From: Gossypium raimondii | Lineage: Eukaryota > Streptophyta > Magnoliopsida > Malvales > Malvaceae | DNA length: 64,000 nucleotides | Assembly (NCBI RefSeq): GCF_025698545.1 | Contig: NC_068575.1 | Span: 46,199,980 to 46,263,979, forward strand | Direction: 5' to 3' | Shown here: positions 10,967-22,800 of the stretch, in pieces | Layout: each line of letters begins with the position of its first letter | Position numbering within the stretch: position 1 is the first letter of the stretch | Notes under the pieces: model-generated | Database searches by the model: none | Seen by the model: only the letters and a program-made list of their open reading frames with translations | What the model was told of the DNA's origin: nothing | Position numbers and translations under genes: made by a program

Positions 10967-12295
10967 TGAAGCTTACATTAATAGGTATGAACCAATTGTT
11001 TGGATAATAAGGTGGTTTGATTTAACTATATATCTTCTAATCACACACAAAATACATAATTAATTTAATTAAAATAATTTTAAATAAATATATACACTCT
11101 TTGTATAACTTGTAATGCTTTTCTTTTAAATTAACAATCATACTTTTAACCAAACTTTTATGATTTATTTTCAAGGTTTTTCTTTAATTTTATTGGCTGC
11201 TTTCTAATGTTTTTATTTTAATTGAATCTTTCCTACCGAGTTAGCAAAAATTGATTAATAATTCATAAACTGGATTTGTATTGGTTTCTACTATATGCTT
11301 CATTGTCCTAGGGTTTAACGAAAAATCATTATCTCCATCAAAAAATATGAATGACGATGCTAGGATTGAGTCATTCAACAAAAGTTTCATCATTTTGCTT
11401 CAAGGCGGTACTCTTACAAAGAAATCAAGAAAATTACAAGTAAATTGTCAAGGAGATTTTAGAAGCGTATATAAAAGAAAACTGCCCGATGGTACTTTTG
11501 TGGCAGTTAAATTCCTAAATGAAACGAAGGGAAATGGAGAGGATTTTATGAATGAAGTAGCTAGCATTAGCAGAATTTCCCATATTAATATAGTAACTTT
11601 ATTTGGTTTTTGCTTTGAAAGATCAAAAAGAGTTTTGATTTATGAATTCATGCCGAAAGGATTATTGGAAAGGTTTATTTATAGTCAAGGATCGGATAAT
11701 CAAAATCGTCAATTGAAATGGATAACTTTGTATGACATTGCACTCGGCATCATTAGAGGACTCTAGTACTTGCATCAATGTTTGTAACACTAGGATCTTG
11801 TACTTTGACATAAAGCCTCACAATATCCTTTTAAATTAGATTTTTTGCCCAAAGATCTTCGATTTTGGCTTGTCTAAATTATGCAAAAGGAATAAGAGTA
11901 TTGTATCAAGGATAGGTGCTAGAAGAACTGCTACATATATTGCTCCAAAAGTGTTTTTTCGAAATCTTGGAGGAGTTTCTCATAATTCGATGTCTATAAC
12001 TACAAAATGATAGTACTTGAAATGGTTGGAGCTAGAAAAAATATTAATGTTTAAGCGTCCCGAACCAATGAAATATATTTCCCGTCATGAATTTATAATC
12101 ATCTTGGTCAGTCTATGAACTTGAATATTAATGAAGAAATAACAGAAGAAGAAAAAGAAGTAACAAAAAATTTGATTGCAATGAACCTTTGGCGCATTCA
12201 AACCAATCCATTAGAAAGGCCATCAATGACTAAAGTATTAGAAATGTTGTAAGGTAACCTTCAATCATTGGAACTTCCTCCACGGCCCACTTAAG
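10967..12295 (+). pseudogene. LRK10L-like kinase pseudogene (cluster copy B)
   Basis: A decayed exon-2-like bit ending TTAATAGGTATGAA lies near 10972-10990. Membrane and kinase sequence follows from about 11275, open as far as 11766: FVAVKFLNE, NEVASISRISHINIVTL and EFMPKG match copy A. A stop falls right after the residues IIRGL (11764-11766). Later parts survive only in pieces: a degraded catalytic loop in which HFD reads YFD (about 11807), FDFGLS-like sequence, then APK at about 11943 and the C-terminal PSMTKVLEML. At least one frameshift and several stops are present, and the glycine loop is poor. This copy is more diverged from A than copy C is, so it comes from an older duplication. Confidence 0.88.
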
Positions 12296-13688
12296 ATGTT
12301 ACAAACATTTGTTAACTTGAATAATTTGTTCATGTTGAATCAATCATACGTAAATTTAATAAGTTATTTATTGTGATCGCATAACCTTTTTTAATATTTT
12401 TAAAATATATCTTAAATGTTAATTGTGTAAACATAAATGTAACATAAATGATTAAAGGTGTCAAAATTTTAAATATATATGTGTTTATCAATATTAACTT
12501 TGTGTTCATTAAATGTCTCATGTTTGGATATTTAATAGAGGGTAAAAGTATTATGGAGCTACCTATATTAAGAGTTGGGTTGTATTTTGTTTCTCTCATT
12601 CAAAAATGGACAAACTAGTCCATGTAAATTAGATTAAAAAGTAATTGGTCCTTCCTATTAAAAATTTCATCTATTTGTACAATTAAAAATTAGTATGGTT
12701 GATGGAATAATCAGACAATAGCATATGACATGTCACGTGTACCTCATGTTACAATTAATCTCGGATTCTATGTATCTAATAGTTATGCTACTATGAATTG
12801 CAATTAAGTTGGTTGAGACTTGGTTATTATATTATCATATTTTGATTTAATTAGGAGAAATTTAGCTAAGGAATGATAATGAGAAGTTATCTGATATGAC
12901 TTTGTTTTATTCAGACATGAAATCAAGAAGTTCAAAAACAATTAATTGTGATGAAATTGTAGAAGTCTACTTCCATTAGGTTGAATTAAGCTCTTTTAGT
13001 CAATAAAAAATGAAGTCGAATGAGACTCCACTAATGCCCAACCTGAATTCAAGTATTTAGCATAAAGGTCTGGCTTACACCAATCATCTCCCTGCAGTTT
13101 CCATCTAAGTCTCCATTTCAACTTTTTGTCTTCTTCCAATTTCCTGTACATATTTCCAGACTTGAAATATCACTATCATTTACTTTAATAAAATGGTTTC
13201 AACATAGACCAATGAAAGTTCCAAAATTCTATCTATCTGATTGCAATTCACTGCAATACCGTTAGTTCTGGGTTGTCTAATCCGCTTTGAACATCCTTTC
13301 ATAAACTTACTCCAACATGCCTCTCTTCTTCTTTCTTTTTGCAATACCTTTAGTTTCATACTTGAGGTCACTTAGACATATATTTATATTGTACTTGTAA
13401 CACTTTAAAAAAAAATTATCCTATATGAATTTAGTATTATTTATCAAGTAACATTAATTCAACAAAAAATAATACATAAAAACCAAATAAAAACAAATAA
13501 CAAATCTTTATGAGACTATTTTGGTGTTTTAATTTTTTTAAATAAAAATTTATCTAATTATTTATTAACTCTTTTTCTAGATTTCTAACAAACTATGCAT
13601 GTTGTCATTATTTCAGTGTTTTCCACTGCTCTATTATTTTACTTTCTCCAATTAATTGTTTCTTTGACCCCATTCATACTCCATGAGC
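12296..13688. other. Intergenic, AT-rich
   Basis: No gene found. 12600-12760 contains one arm of a widespread plant repeat (GGACAAACTAGTCCATG, then TGACATGTCACGTG). The rest shows nothing I can assign. Confidence 0.45.
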
Positions 13689-13762
13689 AGAATTGGCAGT
13701 AGCTATAATCATTGCCATATGCTTCGTTGTCTTGTGGTTCATCAAAAAGTTCTGGGTTCCTT
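13689..13762 (+). pseudogene. LRK10L membrane-exon scrap (cluster relic D)
   Basis: After an AG at 13687-13688 the plus strand reads LAVAIIIAICFVVLWFIKK, a membrane helix followed by basic residues. This is the same design as the start of kinase exon 3 in copies A to C (for example ICFIVL in copy B). Kinase homology stops within about 25 codons. It marks a fourth, almost fully lost member of the cluster. The identification rests on a short hydrophobic stretch plus its position between copies B and C. Confidence 0.5.
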
Positions 13763-14458
13763 TTCTGTTCTTACTTAAAACTTAATGGGTTAAGCTAGCC
13801 CAATTACTAATTTTTATTTAAATAGGATAAATATAAAATTATACATTATTTTTTATTTAATGTGTAATTTGATATTTAAACTTTGATTCGATACGATTAT
13901 ACACATGAAATTTTAATTACAATTCAAGTGTATAAATGAAACTTTAATTTTAATTCAACTGTACATATTTGAATAAATGAATACATCAATTTATTTTTAT
14001 ATTCAAATAAATATAATTATTTGTGTATGCAATATGTTAACCCAAAATGATGTTATATTGATAATTGTGTTAGTACTTTTGAAAATTGAATCAACTTGAC
14101 ATTTATGTATAAAATTATAAAATTTATAGATTTTCCTTAGTGTAAATCCATTCACATCGGACGCTCAGGCCTCTCCCTTAAATGTGGATAATATTTTTGT
14201 CAAATTTAGGTGATTCTTTTTATTATATATACTAGAAACTCTGTCGCACATCTATGCGTGTGGAAATAATATATTTAAAACACAAATATGTGTTTAAATT
14301 GTAAATAAAATTAAAATAAAATACATGAATACATCATATTTATAAGAATATTAAATGGATACAATTATTTATCATAGTGTTGCCATCAATCCTAAGTAGA
14401 TGTCGAGTTAATTCGTAATACTATCTCAAATCTCAATCAAAAACATTATCAATATACA
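13763..14458. repeat. Dispersed AT-rich repeat, fragment
   Basis: 13830-14130 has the same layout as 35370-35660: phrases like TTAATTTTAATTCAA, then ATATGCAATATGTTAA or its variant, then GATAATTAATG-like sequence. This indicates two copies of one non-coding repeat. Around 14225 is the phrase AGAAACTCTGTCGCACAT. No coding content. Confidence 0.4.
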
Positions 14459-15035
14459 CAACTGATAGAGGTAATAAAATTTGCATAATAAATTTAAAAT
14501 GTATAAATAATTAAAATAAAGTATTATTGAGTGGTAGTTTTAAATTTTTTTCTAATATAATTGGCATGGGTTCAAATCCCACCATATGTATATATTTATT
14601 GTTTTTAAATTAAAATACCCTCAAATAATATTATTTATTTTAAATACAAAAAGACATTTTCGTAATTTCTCTAATCGAGTTGGTGCTCGCCTGCCTGATT
14701 AGCCCATGACACCAATTCAGTCCAGAGTTTAAATAATAGTAAGTGTATATATATACAATTGATGGAGGCAATAAAGTATACATAATAAAATTAGAATATA
14801 AAAAAATAAAAATAAAAAGTTTTAGTTGAGTTGTAAATTAAAATTTTTACTAATACAATTTGCATGTGTTCAAATCCTACCAAATACATAAATTTTTTGT
14901 TTGTTTTTTAAAGTAAAAATATTAAAATACCCTCAAAGAATATAACTTAATTTAATAATGAAAGGGCATTTCTATAATTTTCCTAACCAAGTTGGTGCCC
15001 AGTTGACTCGTGATACTAACTCAGTCAAGAGTTTT
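14459..15035. repeat. Two tandem copies of a repeat of about 290 bp
   Basis: 14459-14730 and 14750-15035 repeat the same series of phrases: CAACTGATAGAGGTAATAAA, then CATGGGTTCAAATCCCACC, then AAAATACCCTCAAA, then a stretch like GTTGGTGCCCAGTTGACTC. A third diverged relative lies at about 58090-58470. The middle phrase resembles a tRNA B box (GGTTCAAATCC), so a SINE origin is possible, but I do not see a clear A box. Confidence 0.6.
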
Positions 15036-15300
15036 AATTTTTAACGAAAACACTAACTAAAATATTCATTTTTAATGTTGTTGGCGTGACAACTCGCATG
15101 ACAGTCCATGTACACATCATGCTGACATAGCGCCATTTATCTTATATGTCACACTAACAAATAATTCAAAAATTATAAAATTTAAAAAATGTAAAAATTC
15201 AAAAAAATTAGCATGAAGTACATGTGAACTGTCATACAAGTTGTTGTGCTTAAAATTTAACATTTTAGTTAATATTTTCACTAAAAAATATTATTTCAGC
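15036..15300. repeat. Foldback element
   Basis: The left arm starting TTAACGAAAACACTAAC (15041) and the right arm ending AATATTTTCACTAAAA (about 15289) are reverse complements. So are ACAGTCCATGTACACATCATG and CATGAAGTACATGTGAACTGT (compared in pieces). The unpaired AT-rich loop lies near 15140-15210. Non-coding. Confidence 0.65.
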
Positions 15301-16009
15301 TTTTTTTCAAAAGGTTAATGATCAAATTTGATTTTATTTTTTAAAGTTTAGGATCAAATTTAGCTAAAAGAAAGAAATAAAAGTCAAATTGATAAAAGGT
15401 ATAAAGATTAAGGACTAAATTTGATATTATGGATAATTTAAAAGTGAAATGGAAAGAGGATGAGTGATTATTGGTGAACAAATAACGTTGAATCCGGAGA
15501 ATTTCTTTGTAAAACTTTGAGGAAAGATTAAAGTATGATATGATTTGGAAACAGGATTTATGATACTAACAAATATAATAACTTTATGTCTCACTTTGTG
15601 GCTTCATTTTCAACACTCTTTAAAATATCAATACCAAAAATATATGCAAACAATTGATAAAATTGAAAAAAAAAAAAAGTTTAAAGTATCAGTGGAAATT
15701 TCTTATAGCTTTGAGTTACTCAAGCTTATATTCTCGCTTACACGGGTGCTTCCCTTAAGGCGGAATGTTCCTCTACCAATGCATTTTTACATCCCACAAC
15801 TTCGGCATATCGCTTAGTCTTGTTCATCATTTGCTTAATTTTATTCATCGGAAATAAAAGAAAAAGAAAGAAATAATCTACATAATTCTGTAAAAGTTTG
15901 GAAACAGAAAAAAATTATTTTGAATATAAAGAATTCAAATTATGTTTAGATTTGATTAAGAATATGGTTTTTTATATTGATTAGTTAGATCCAATTTAAG
16001 TTTCAAAAT
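15301..16009. other. Intergenic
   Basis: AT-rich. 15310-15440 carries text of the GGATCAAATTTAGC kind, common in plant repeats. No signal-peptide exon for copy C could be found here. Confidence 0.4.
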
Positions 16010-16054
16010 TAGGTTTTGTTTTTGTGAAATTAATCGATGTGGAGAAGTTAATTT

Positions 16055-17127
16055 ACCCTATTGATCTTCATTCATGTATATAGCAGGATTGACGGTTGGT
16101 GCAACGTTGTTGCTATTGTATCACTAAGCTTCCTTGTCTTGAGGTTCAAAACAAAATTATTGTCAAATCATTCCCAAGGAGACAAAGCAACAATTGAGGC
16201 ATTTATGAAAATATTTGGTACATTTGCACCAAAGCCATATTCTTACAGAGAAATCAAGAAAATGACAAATAAATTTCTTGATAATTTAGGTCAAAGAAAG
16301 TATATAGAGGAAAAATGTCTGAACACCGTTTCGTCACGGTTAAAGTCCTAAATTATATTAGGGAAATGGAGAAGATTTTATGAATGAAATAGCTAGTATT
16401 AGTAGAACTTCTCACGTTAATATAGTGACTTACTTGGTTTTTGTTTCGAGAAATCGAAGAGAACTTTGATTTATGAATTCATGCCTCATGGATCTTTGGA
16501 CAAGTTCATTTATAGTCAAGGATCAAATAATCAAAGTCGTCAATTGGAGTGGAAAACTTTGTACGGCATTGCACTCGGCATTGCTAAAGGGCTCGAATAC
16601 TTGCATCAACGTTGCAACACAAGGATCTTGCACTTCGACATAAAACCCCACAATATCCTTTTAGACAAGAACTTTTGTCCTAAAATATCTGATTTCGGTT
16701 TGTCTAAATTATGTGAAAGAAAAGAGAGTATAATTTTCATGGCTTGTGCAAGAGGAACAATCGGATATATTGCTCCAAAAGTGTTTTGTCGAAACTTTGG
16801 CGGAGTTTCTTATAAATCAGATGCCTACAGCTATGAAATGATGGTCCTTGAAATGGTGGGAGGAAGAAAAAATATTGATGTTGGAGTGTCTCAAACCAGT
16901 GAAGTGTATTTTTCATTATGGATTTATGAGCAAGGAAGTTGATTATAGTGAGCCTTTGGTGCATTCAATGTGACCCATCTGATTAACCTTCAATGACTAA
17001 AGTGCTAGAAATGTTGCACGGAAGCCTTCAATCATTGGTAATTCCACCTAAACCTTTTATATCTTCTCCTTTACGATCCCCTAAAATCAAGGAATACAAA
17101 GAGACTTGGACTAGATTGGTTGAATAA
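16055..17127 (+). pseudogene. LRK10L-like kinase pseudogene (cluster copy C)
   Basis: This is the nearest relative of the gene at 3458-5149. Homology starts at the membrane exon (acceptor AG near 16085). Compared with copy A, about 12 bp covering the glycine loop are missing near 16293. Frame shifts separate the N-lobe from the rest. A long open part (16466-16942) keeps [35 protein letters not shown] and [13 protein letters not shown]. About 70 bp around the YEHIDQ region are then lost near 16929, and a stop follows. No signal-peptide exon was found upstream. It cannot make a kinase. Confidence 0.9.
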
Positions 17128-17310
17128 AAATCAGTGATTAGTCTGATAGATATAGAAAAGTGAATAAACATTGAATCAGTCAAAAAGCGATTCAACTGCA
17201 TGAACTCATATTGGACCAATAAAAATCGCTTTTTTATATATATATATATATATATTTTTTCAAAGGTGCAACTAATTCGATCTTTGATTTTGTTCAACAT
17301 AGTTCAATCT

Positions 17311-17747
17311 AGAGGTGTTCAAATTTCGATTAAAATTGAATTAACCGACCAAACTGATCTAATTCGGTTAATCGGTTGGTTAACCGATCTAATTCGGTCG
17401 GAGGTCGATTAATGATTTTTTGGAAGTTCGGTTGTTGGTTAATTCGGTTCGAAATCGGGTAATTTACTGAATTAATAATTAATAATGCAAATTATATGTA
17501 GTTTTAATTCGGATAATTTGGTCAAATGAACACTATCAATTTATTTTTTGATATGTTTTATACTCGTTTTAATAAAAAAAAACATATAAATTTCAGTTAA
17601 TTCGGTTAATCGATTGAATCAACCAAAATATTTCAATTAGGTTAATTTTTTAAAAAAAATTTGGTTCGGTTAATAGTTAAAGGATTAAAAAATTCGGTTA
17701 ATTCGATTAATACTAGCTCGGTTTGGTTAACCATTTGAACACCCCTA
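17311..17747. mobile_element. hAT-like MITE with TTAACCGA-type internal repeats
   Basis: The ends are inverted: TAGAGGTGTTCAAAT at the left, and the reverse complement TAGGGGTGTTCAAAT at the right. They are flanked by the 8-bp near-repeat GTTCAATC/ATTCAATC (17303-17310, 17748-17755). TAGGGGTG ends and 8-bp target duplications are the hAT signature. The interior is built from GGTTAATTCGGT-like words and has no coding capacity. The paralogous site in block A (near 7715) lacks it. A related copy starts at 63370. Confidence 0.75.
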
Positions 17748-18672
17748 ATTCAATCCATTAAGTTTAGCTTTAAACATTTATTATGTACTTTTTTATATTC
17801 TTCATGTCTGTTTTATGAACTATGTTCGAGATTTATAACTATCCCTCTCAACAATGTTATTTCCAAAGTGTACCATAACAACCATGATAACATTTATTAT
17901 ATACTTCGTTGGCTTATCATCTTCCTATGATTAAAAAAATTGACTTAATTTGGTTAATTGCCAACTTTTACATAATGCACTGTCATGAGTTATAACTTGG
18001 ATTTGATGGTTTATAACATAATGTTGAATTCAGAGGATTTTTTGCATTACTTTCAAAAGATTAAAGGATTAATTGGAGGAAACATGAAAACATTTTTAAT
18101 GAAAGGAGCGGAAATTATAATTGTTTGAATCAAATTAATTAATTCGTCAACATGAAACAATTGAACTAATTTTTAATAATTTATTTAATTGAATTGATCA
18201 AATAGTAACCCGACCAATTAATTATTAATTTAGTTTTAAAAACTTTAAATGATATTTGGGTTAACAGTTTAGCCTAATGAGCCTAATTCACTTGTATCAT
18301 AAGAAAATTTCATTCACAATACAAGTTCATCTAAAGCAAATTATTATTTTAGTAAATAAATAATATTATAAAAATATATTCATAGGTATTTTTAATGTCT
18401 TATTATTTTTTAAAATATTAAATTTGAGCTGACTCGAGCCAACGCAAATGAAATTAACTAGAATTTTCAAAAATCGAGTTACAACCCAGTGGTGGACCTT
18501 ATAACTCCAGAGGAAATTTCCTAATTTAAGAGCTGAGCAGAAAAATTGCAACTTAAACTTGACTAAAAAGATATAATCAAAATTTAGTCATAATCCAAGA
18601 GCCGGCGATGAAGAAAATGGCTAAGTTTTGGGTCCTCGGCATGTGTATTGACCAAACTTGATAATTTGAGTT

Positions 18673-19830
18673 ACCACTCAAATATAATATCAAAAAATAA
18701 TTAAAATATGATAGGATACTTTAAGAGCATGATTATAATATGTGAAAATATACATACAAGACTTCCCAAATCTAGCCTCCAACTAAAACTAGAGACTGAA
18801 ACTTCGACTAACTGCTAAGGCTTGGAGTATTATTCCCAGTTATGGTTAGAAATATACAGAGCATGAATGTGCAACAAAGACTAATAATAAATCATAAATA
18901 TGGGAATTTTCTTCATATCAACAACTGGTTCCGTATGAAATTCATACACCCATTTCTAGTAGGACCATAGCCGAAATGTTTGAGGTCTGTACCTGCAATT
19001 GTTTGTTAAACTCCGTGTTTTGTTGTTTTCCTTGCTCACTATTTGATGCCACTGAATGTTGACGTTGTACTCTTGCACTAAAGGCATCCCAAATTAGACA
19101 TGTTTCAAAACTTTTGAAATAGTTTGCTGCAAATGATACCGTCATGACGACTTAGTGGCTTCCATCAAGGGGGCTTATGTGCTAGAGAACCTGAAAATCA
19201 GAAAAGGCCGAATACAGTCCTCTCAAGCATGGCATTATAACACAAACTATGCAATTCAAAACCTGCAAATCTACACATGCTCGTCCATAACAGTTATAGT
19301 TGCCCCAAAGGATAACTTGGTGACATTAACCCGGTAAGAAAAACCTATTGGTTGGGTGACCTTCAAGGATACATGACTGATATTCAGGGCTCAAGAACTC
19401 CTGCCATGGATTCAGGATAATGTTGTAGGTCATCATCACAGTGGCATTCAGCACAGTTTTTCATGTGTAGCAACTAGCATCCCAAGCTTAAACTGTCTGA
19501 ATCATACTTGCAGAAGTAATAAGCTATCTCATTTAAGTTTCCCCACATCGCAGTCAAAAGCTTGGATAACTTGCCATACAGTTCTGACATCAATGCACAA
19601 AGGGACGCTCATTCTTTTGGCTCGTGCAACTGCCTCATCTAGAATTCACTCCTTATTTTTGCCGGTATACATGGTAAACTTGAATCAAAACCCTAGCAAT
19701 AGAAAGTTCCATGATTTCAAGATTTTCAGTTTGCAAGATACCATGAGCCACAGTCATATAATATGATGATTGACTAAAGAGGGAACTTCCAGAAGATCTC
19801 ATGATCCATAGAACATAAGTCAGTGGCTTA
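18673..19830. other. 3' flank of CRS1, possible 3' UTR exons
   Basis: No convincing coding sequence. The stretch 18900-19650 is less AT-rich than its surroundings and lies directly downstream of the last CRS1 coding exon on the minus strand. It may be a 3' UTR, perhaps spliced, or remains of a longer C-terminus. A small open frame (19145-18942, minus) shows no family features. Confidence 0.4.
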
Positions 19831-22800
19831 TCACCCTTGTGGACTAGCAACTCCTTGTTCCTCCAACTTGGCCTAAAGTTTCAATAAATCAGTTAGTCTA
19901 ATAGGAAAACATATATAAGCTTTGCTTTAATGGAGTCTAGAGAGTATCACAAACTATTTTAAGAAAACATAGGCATATGACTGGTGAGAATAAAATTTGT
20001 TTGGAAGCCAGAGTTTAGCTAGGTTGGTTCATGCAGTTATCATTTAGAGGTGCATCAAGCAGGTTTGGATTCAAATCCTGACATTTCTATCCCTTCCCTT
20101 ACCCCCACTCTACGGCCTCCTTTATAGTTTATACCAAAAGAAAGGAACAAATATTATTTTCTTACCAGTTTGAGTTTCAAATCTAAGATTGCCTGTCGTC
20201 GCTGATATGCAAAAAACTTCAATGACTGTTAACCAAGAACACCGAAAAGAAATCATGGTTAAGCCTAGAAATATACAACAGAATAAAGTGGAAATTTTCA
20301 ACAAAAGGGTAAGAACAGAAAAGTTGTGATTAGCAAGCAAAAACAAAGAGCTTACTCCGATTCTCTGTAATTCAATAGACCTTTGTAATGCTTCCCTCTT
20401 AGTTAGGAGATGATCAGTCATTAGCTTCGAAGGGCGTCGATAGTTTTTTCCTCGGTAGATGATTATGGCATGACCTTCTTTTAGCTTCTCCACTGAAACC
20501 AAAATCCCACCACTCTCCGCTACTAGCATTTTTGCAGTATAGATAACTCGTAGGAACGCTCTCTGCATTGTGATTACCTTGACAACTTCTCTGTGCTTCC
20601 AGTGTTGATGTACTCCTTCTATGACGCCATTAAAGACCCCACGCCTACCTGAACCATATTAAAACAAAAACAAAACAGAGATATTTAGATCCAGCCAAGG
20701 ATGCTGAAGGAAAACCAGCAGAAAAGCTATCTAAAATTTGAAAAACCAAGGATCTGCAAGATAAAGGATTGATTGGGAACTAGGAGAGCTTCACAGTCTT
20801 TCCCTCACCAAGAAATAAGCAACTACTTAGCTTCAGTCCGATCTTCCGCAAGCATTCTCTCTCCTCTTCAGTAATGGTTTCGAGATCCAAATCTGGCTCA
20901 GCAGTTTGCCATGAAGAATTCAACTTTGCTAGCTTTGTAGCCGACTTCTCTATCTTTCCATTGAGCTGCAGAGAGAGAATTAAGATTGTGTCAACAAACG
21001 GCAGTCCAAAGGATATAATATGATCATACGCAGGAAAATGATGCGTTTGAAACGATATGATGTTGGCCAACACCAATGCTAAACAAATGGTTTTGCGAAG
21101 GGATATTTGAAGGGAAATCCCCTCCAAATACATGGAAATCTAACAAAAATTTGAACATACCTTCGTCAGACTAACACCCGATTCTAACATGGGTTTAAAA
21201 ACAGAAATATAATTGGAAAGGGATCTTACAATTGCAAGTTTGCGTTCTTGGTTTCTCAATTCCCTCTCTAAGTTTTCCTTTTGAGCTTCTATTTGAATTT
21301 CGAGTTCATTATTTTCTTTTTCCAGGACTCCATATTTGGTCTGAATATCCTGAAATTCTGCTAAAGTTCCTACAGTGCTAGTCTTCGCCAAAGGTTCATT
21401 AGCAACCTGAAAGGTTTCAGCTACTTTGACTCGAGCATCTTCTTCAATAAGTTGGCATCTCCTGAGTGCCATTTCTCTCTCCATTACAGAATTAGCAACA
21501 CCTTGAGGAAGGAAGTCCTTCCCCCGGTAGAATATTATAAGGAACTTATTCCTTAGTAACAAAACTCCCCCCGTGAGATCCTGCAGAGTCAAGACTTATT
21601 AGTCATAGTAAATATACAGTTGTTGATAATCATAAACGCGCATGCATGTCATGCGGAAAAACGTATACAGAATTCCAGGCTTGGTAGGCTACGCAGTGAT
21701 CCTTCTGAACTAAGTTAGTCGGACTAGAGTATGAGCAAGGTTGAAGCCGGAAATATTGATTTGGGAGCTGGACCAACTTCGAACAAGGTCTTTTCAAATT
21801 CCGAATAGTTTGACCCAACCCAAATTAATATTTAGAAAACAGAAAAATAAATTAAATACTCAATTTGGATTACATACCATAATTATTTAATTTCTTTATT
21901 TTTTACCTTCTTAACTATAGAATAAAAATGCTTAACACAATTATTAGTAAAATGTATTCATTTAATTGATTGAAAAGATTAATAGAGAGAATCAAGCTAA
22001 TAATAATGAATGGATTTAACATAAAAGTGTTACCAAATTAGTTATATCAAACAAATTCTACAAATGAAATCAATTATTTTTCAAAAAAAAGATAATTTTA
22101 CTTTGTTTTAAAATGATAATGTAAAATATTTCAAATTACTTAAATTTAAGGGGAGCAAACATAATTTTTCCTTTTTTTACTTGATAGTATTTAGAATACT
22201 TAGAAATTTTGAAGGGGGGAAAGGTACCTGCCTGCCCCAGGTAGGAGTGACAGATGAGTATATTCTAACACAGGTATGGTCTGATTATTAAGTTTTTCCA
22301 TGTATTTGGAGGGCCTTGAAGGTCATATCCTTATATCTATGTGTTGGACACATGCGTAGAACATGGATACTTCAAGATAATTTTTTCCTTAAATCGAGTT
22401 AAGTGTAATGCTCACAACGAGGTGTCTCATGCTGTTCCCTTAGTTTAGACATTTATACAAGCCTGATACAACTTAGATATGTCATATATGATGCTTCTTG
22501 ACAAAATAAAAACAGAACTACCCTATGTTTCTCCGACTCTTCATTTGTTTTGAAGTACCCATGTCTAACACCCATGGCTAGTACATATTCAAACATGAGG
22601 ATAAAGATACGATTCTCCAAGAACCCTCCAAATAAATAGAAAAACTTGGAAATTTTTTAAAATGCCCATGTCAGACACACATGTATCAGACACTCGCATC
22701 CAAGTCCGAGAAACCTAGGATCTGCCCATGGTTATAAACAGAGCAAATTTCAGCGCAATGTGTTCATAACAACTTAAAAGAATTACAGGCTTACCTTGAG

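Larger units (their letters stand above)
16010..18672 (+). repeat. Segmental duplication, block C (paired with 3997-9312)
   Basis: Aligns with block A from TTTTGTTTTTGTGAAATTAA to GTGTATTGACCAAACTTGAT. It lacks the Copia element and solo LTR of block A, and has a 437-bp MITE that block A lacks. Confidence 0.8.

Noticed and set aside
15545-15817. Open frame of 90 codons on the plus strand
   Set aside because: No family features and AT-rich; it lies between repeats upstream of a kinase pseudogene.
18942-19145. Open frame of 67 codons on the minus strand beyond CRS1
   Set aside because: No match to the known CRS1 C-terminus, which already ends at 19831. It is more likely 3' UTR.
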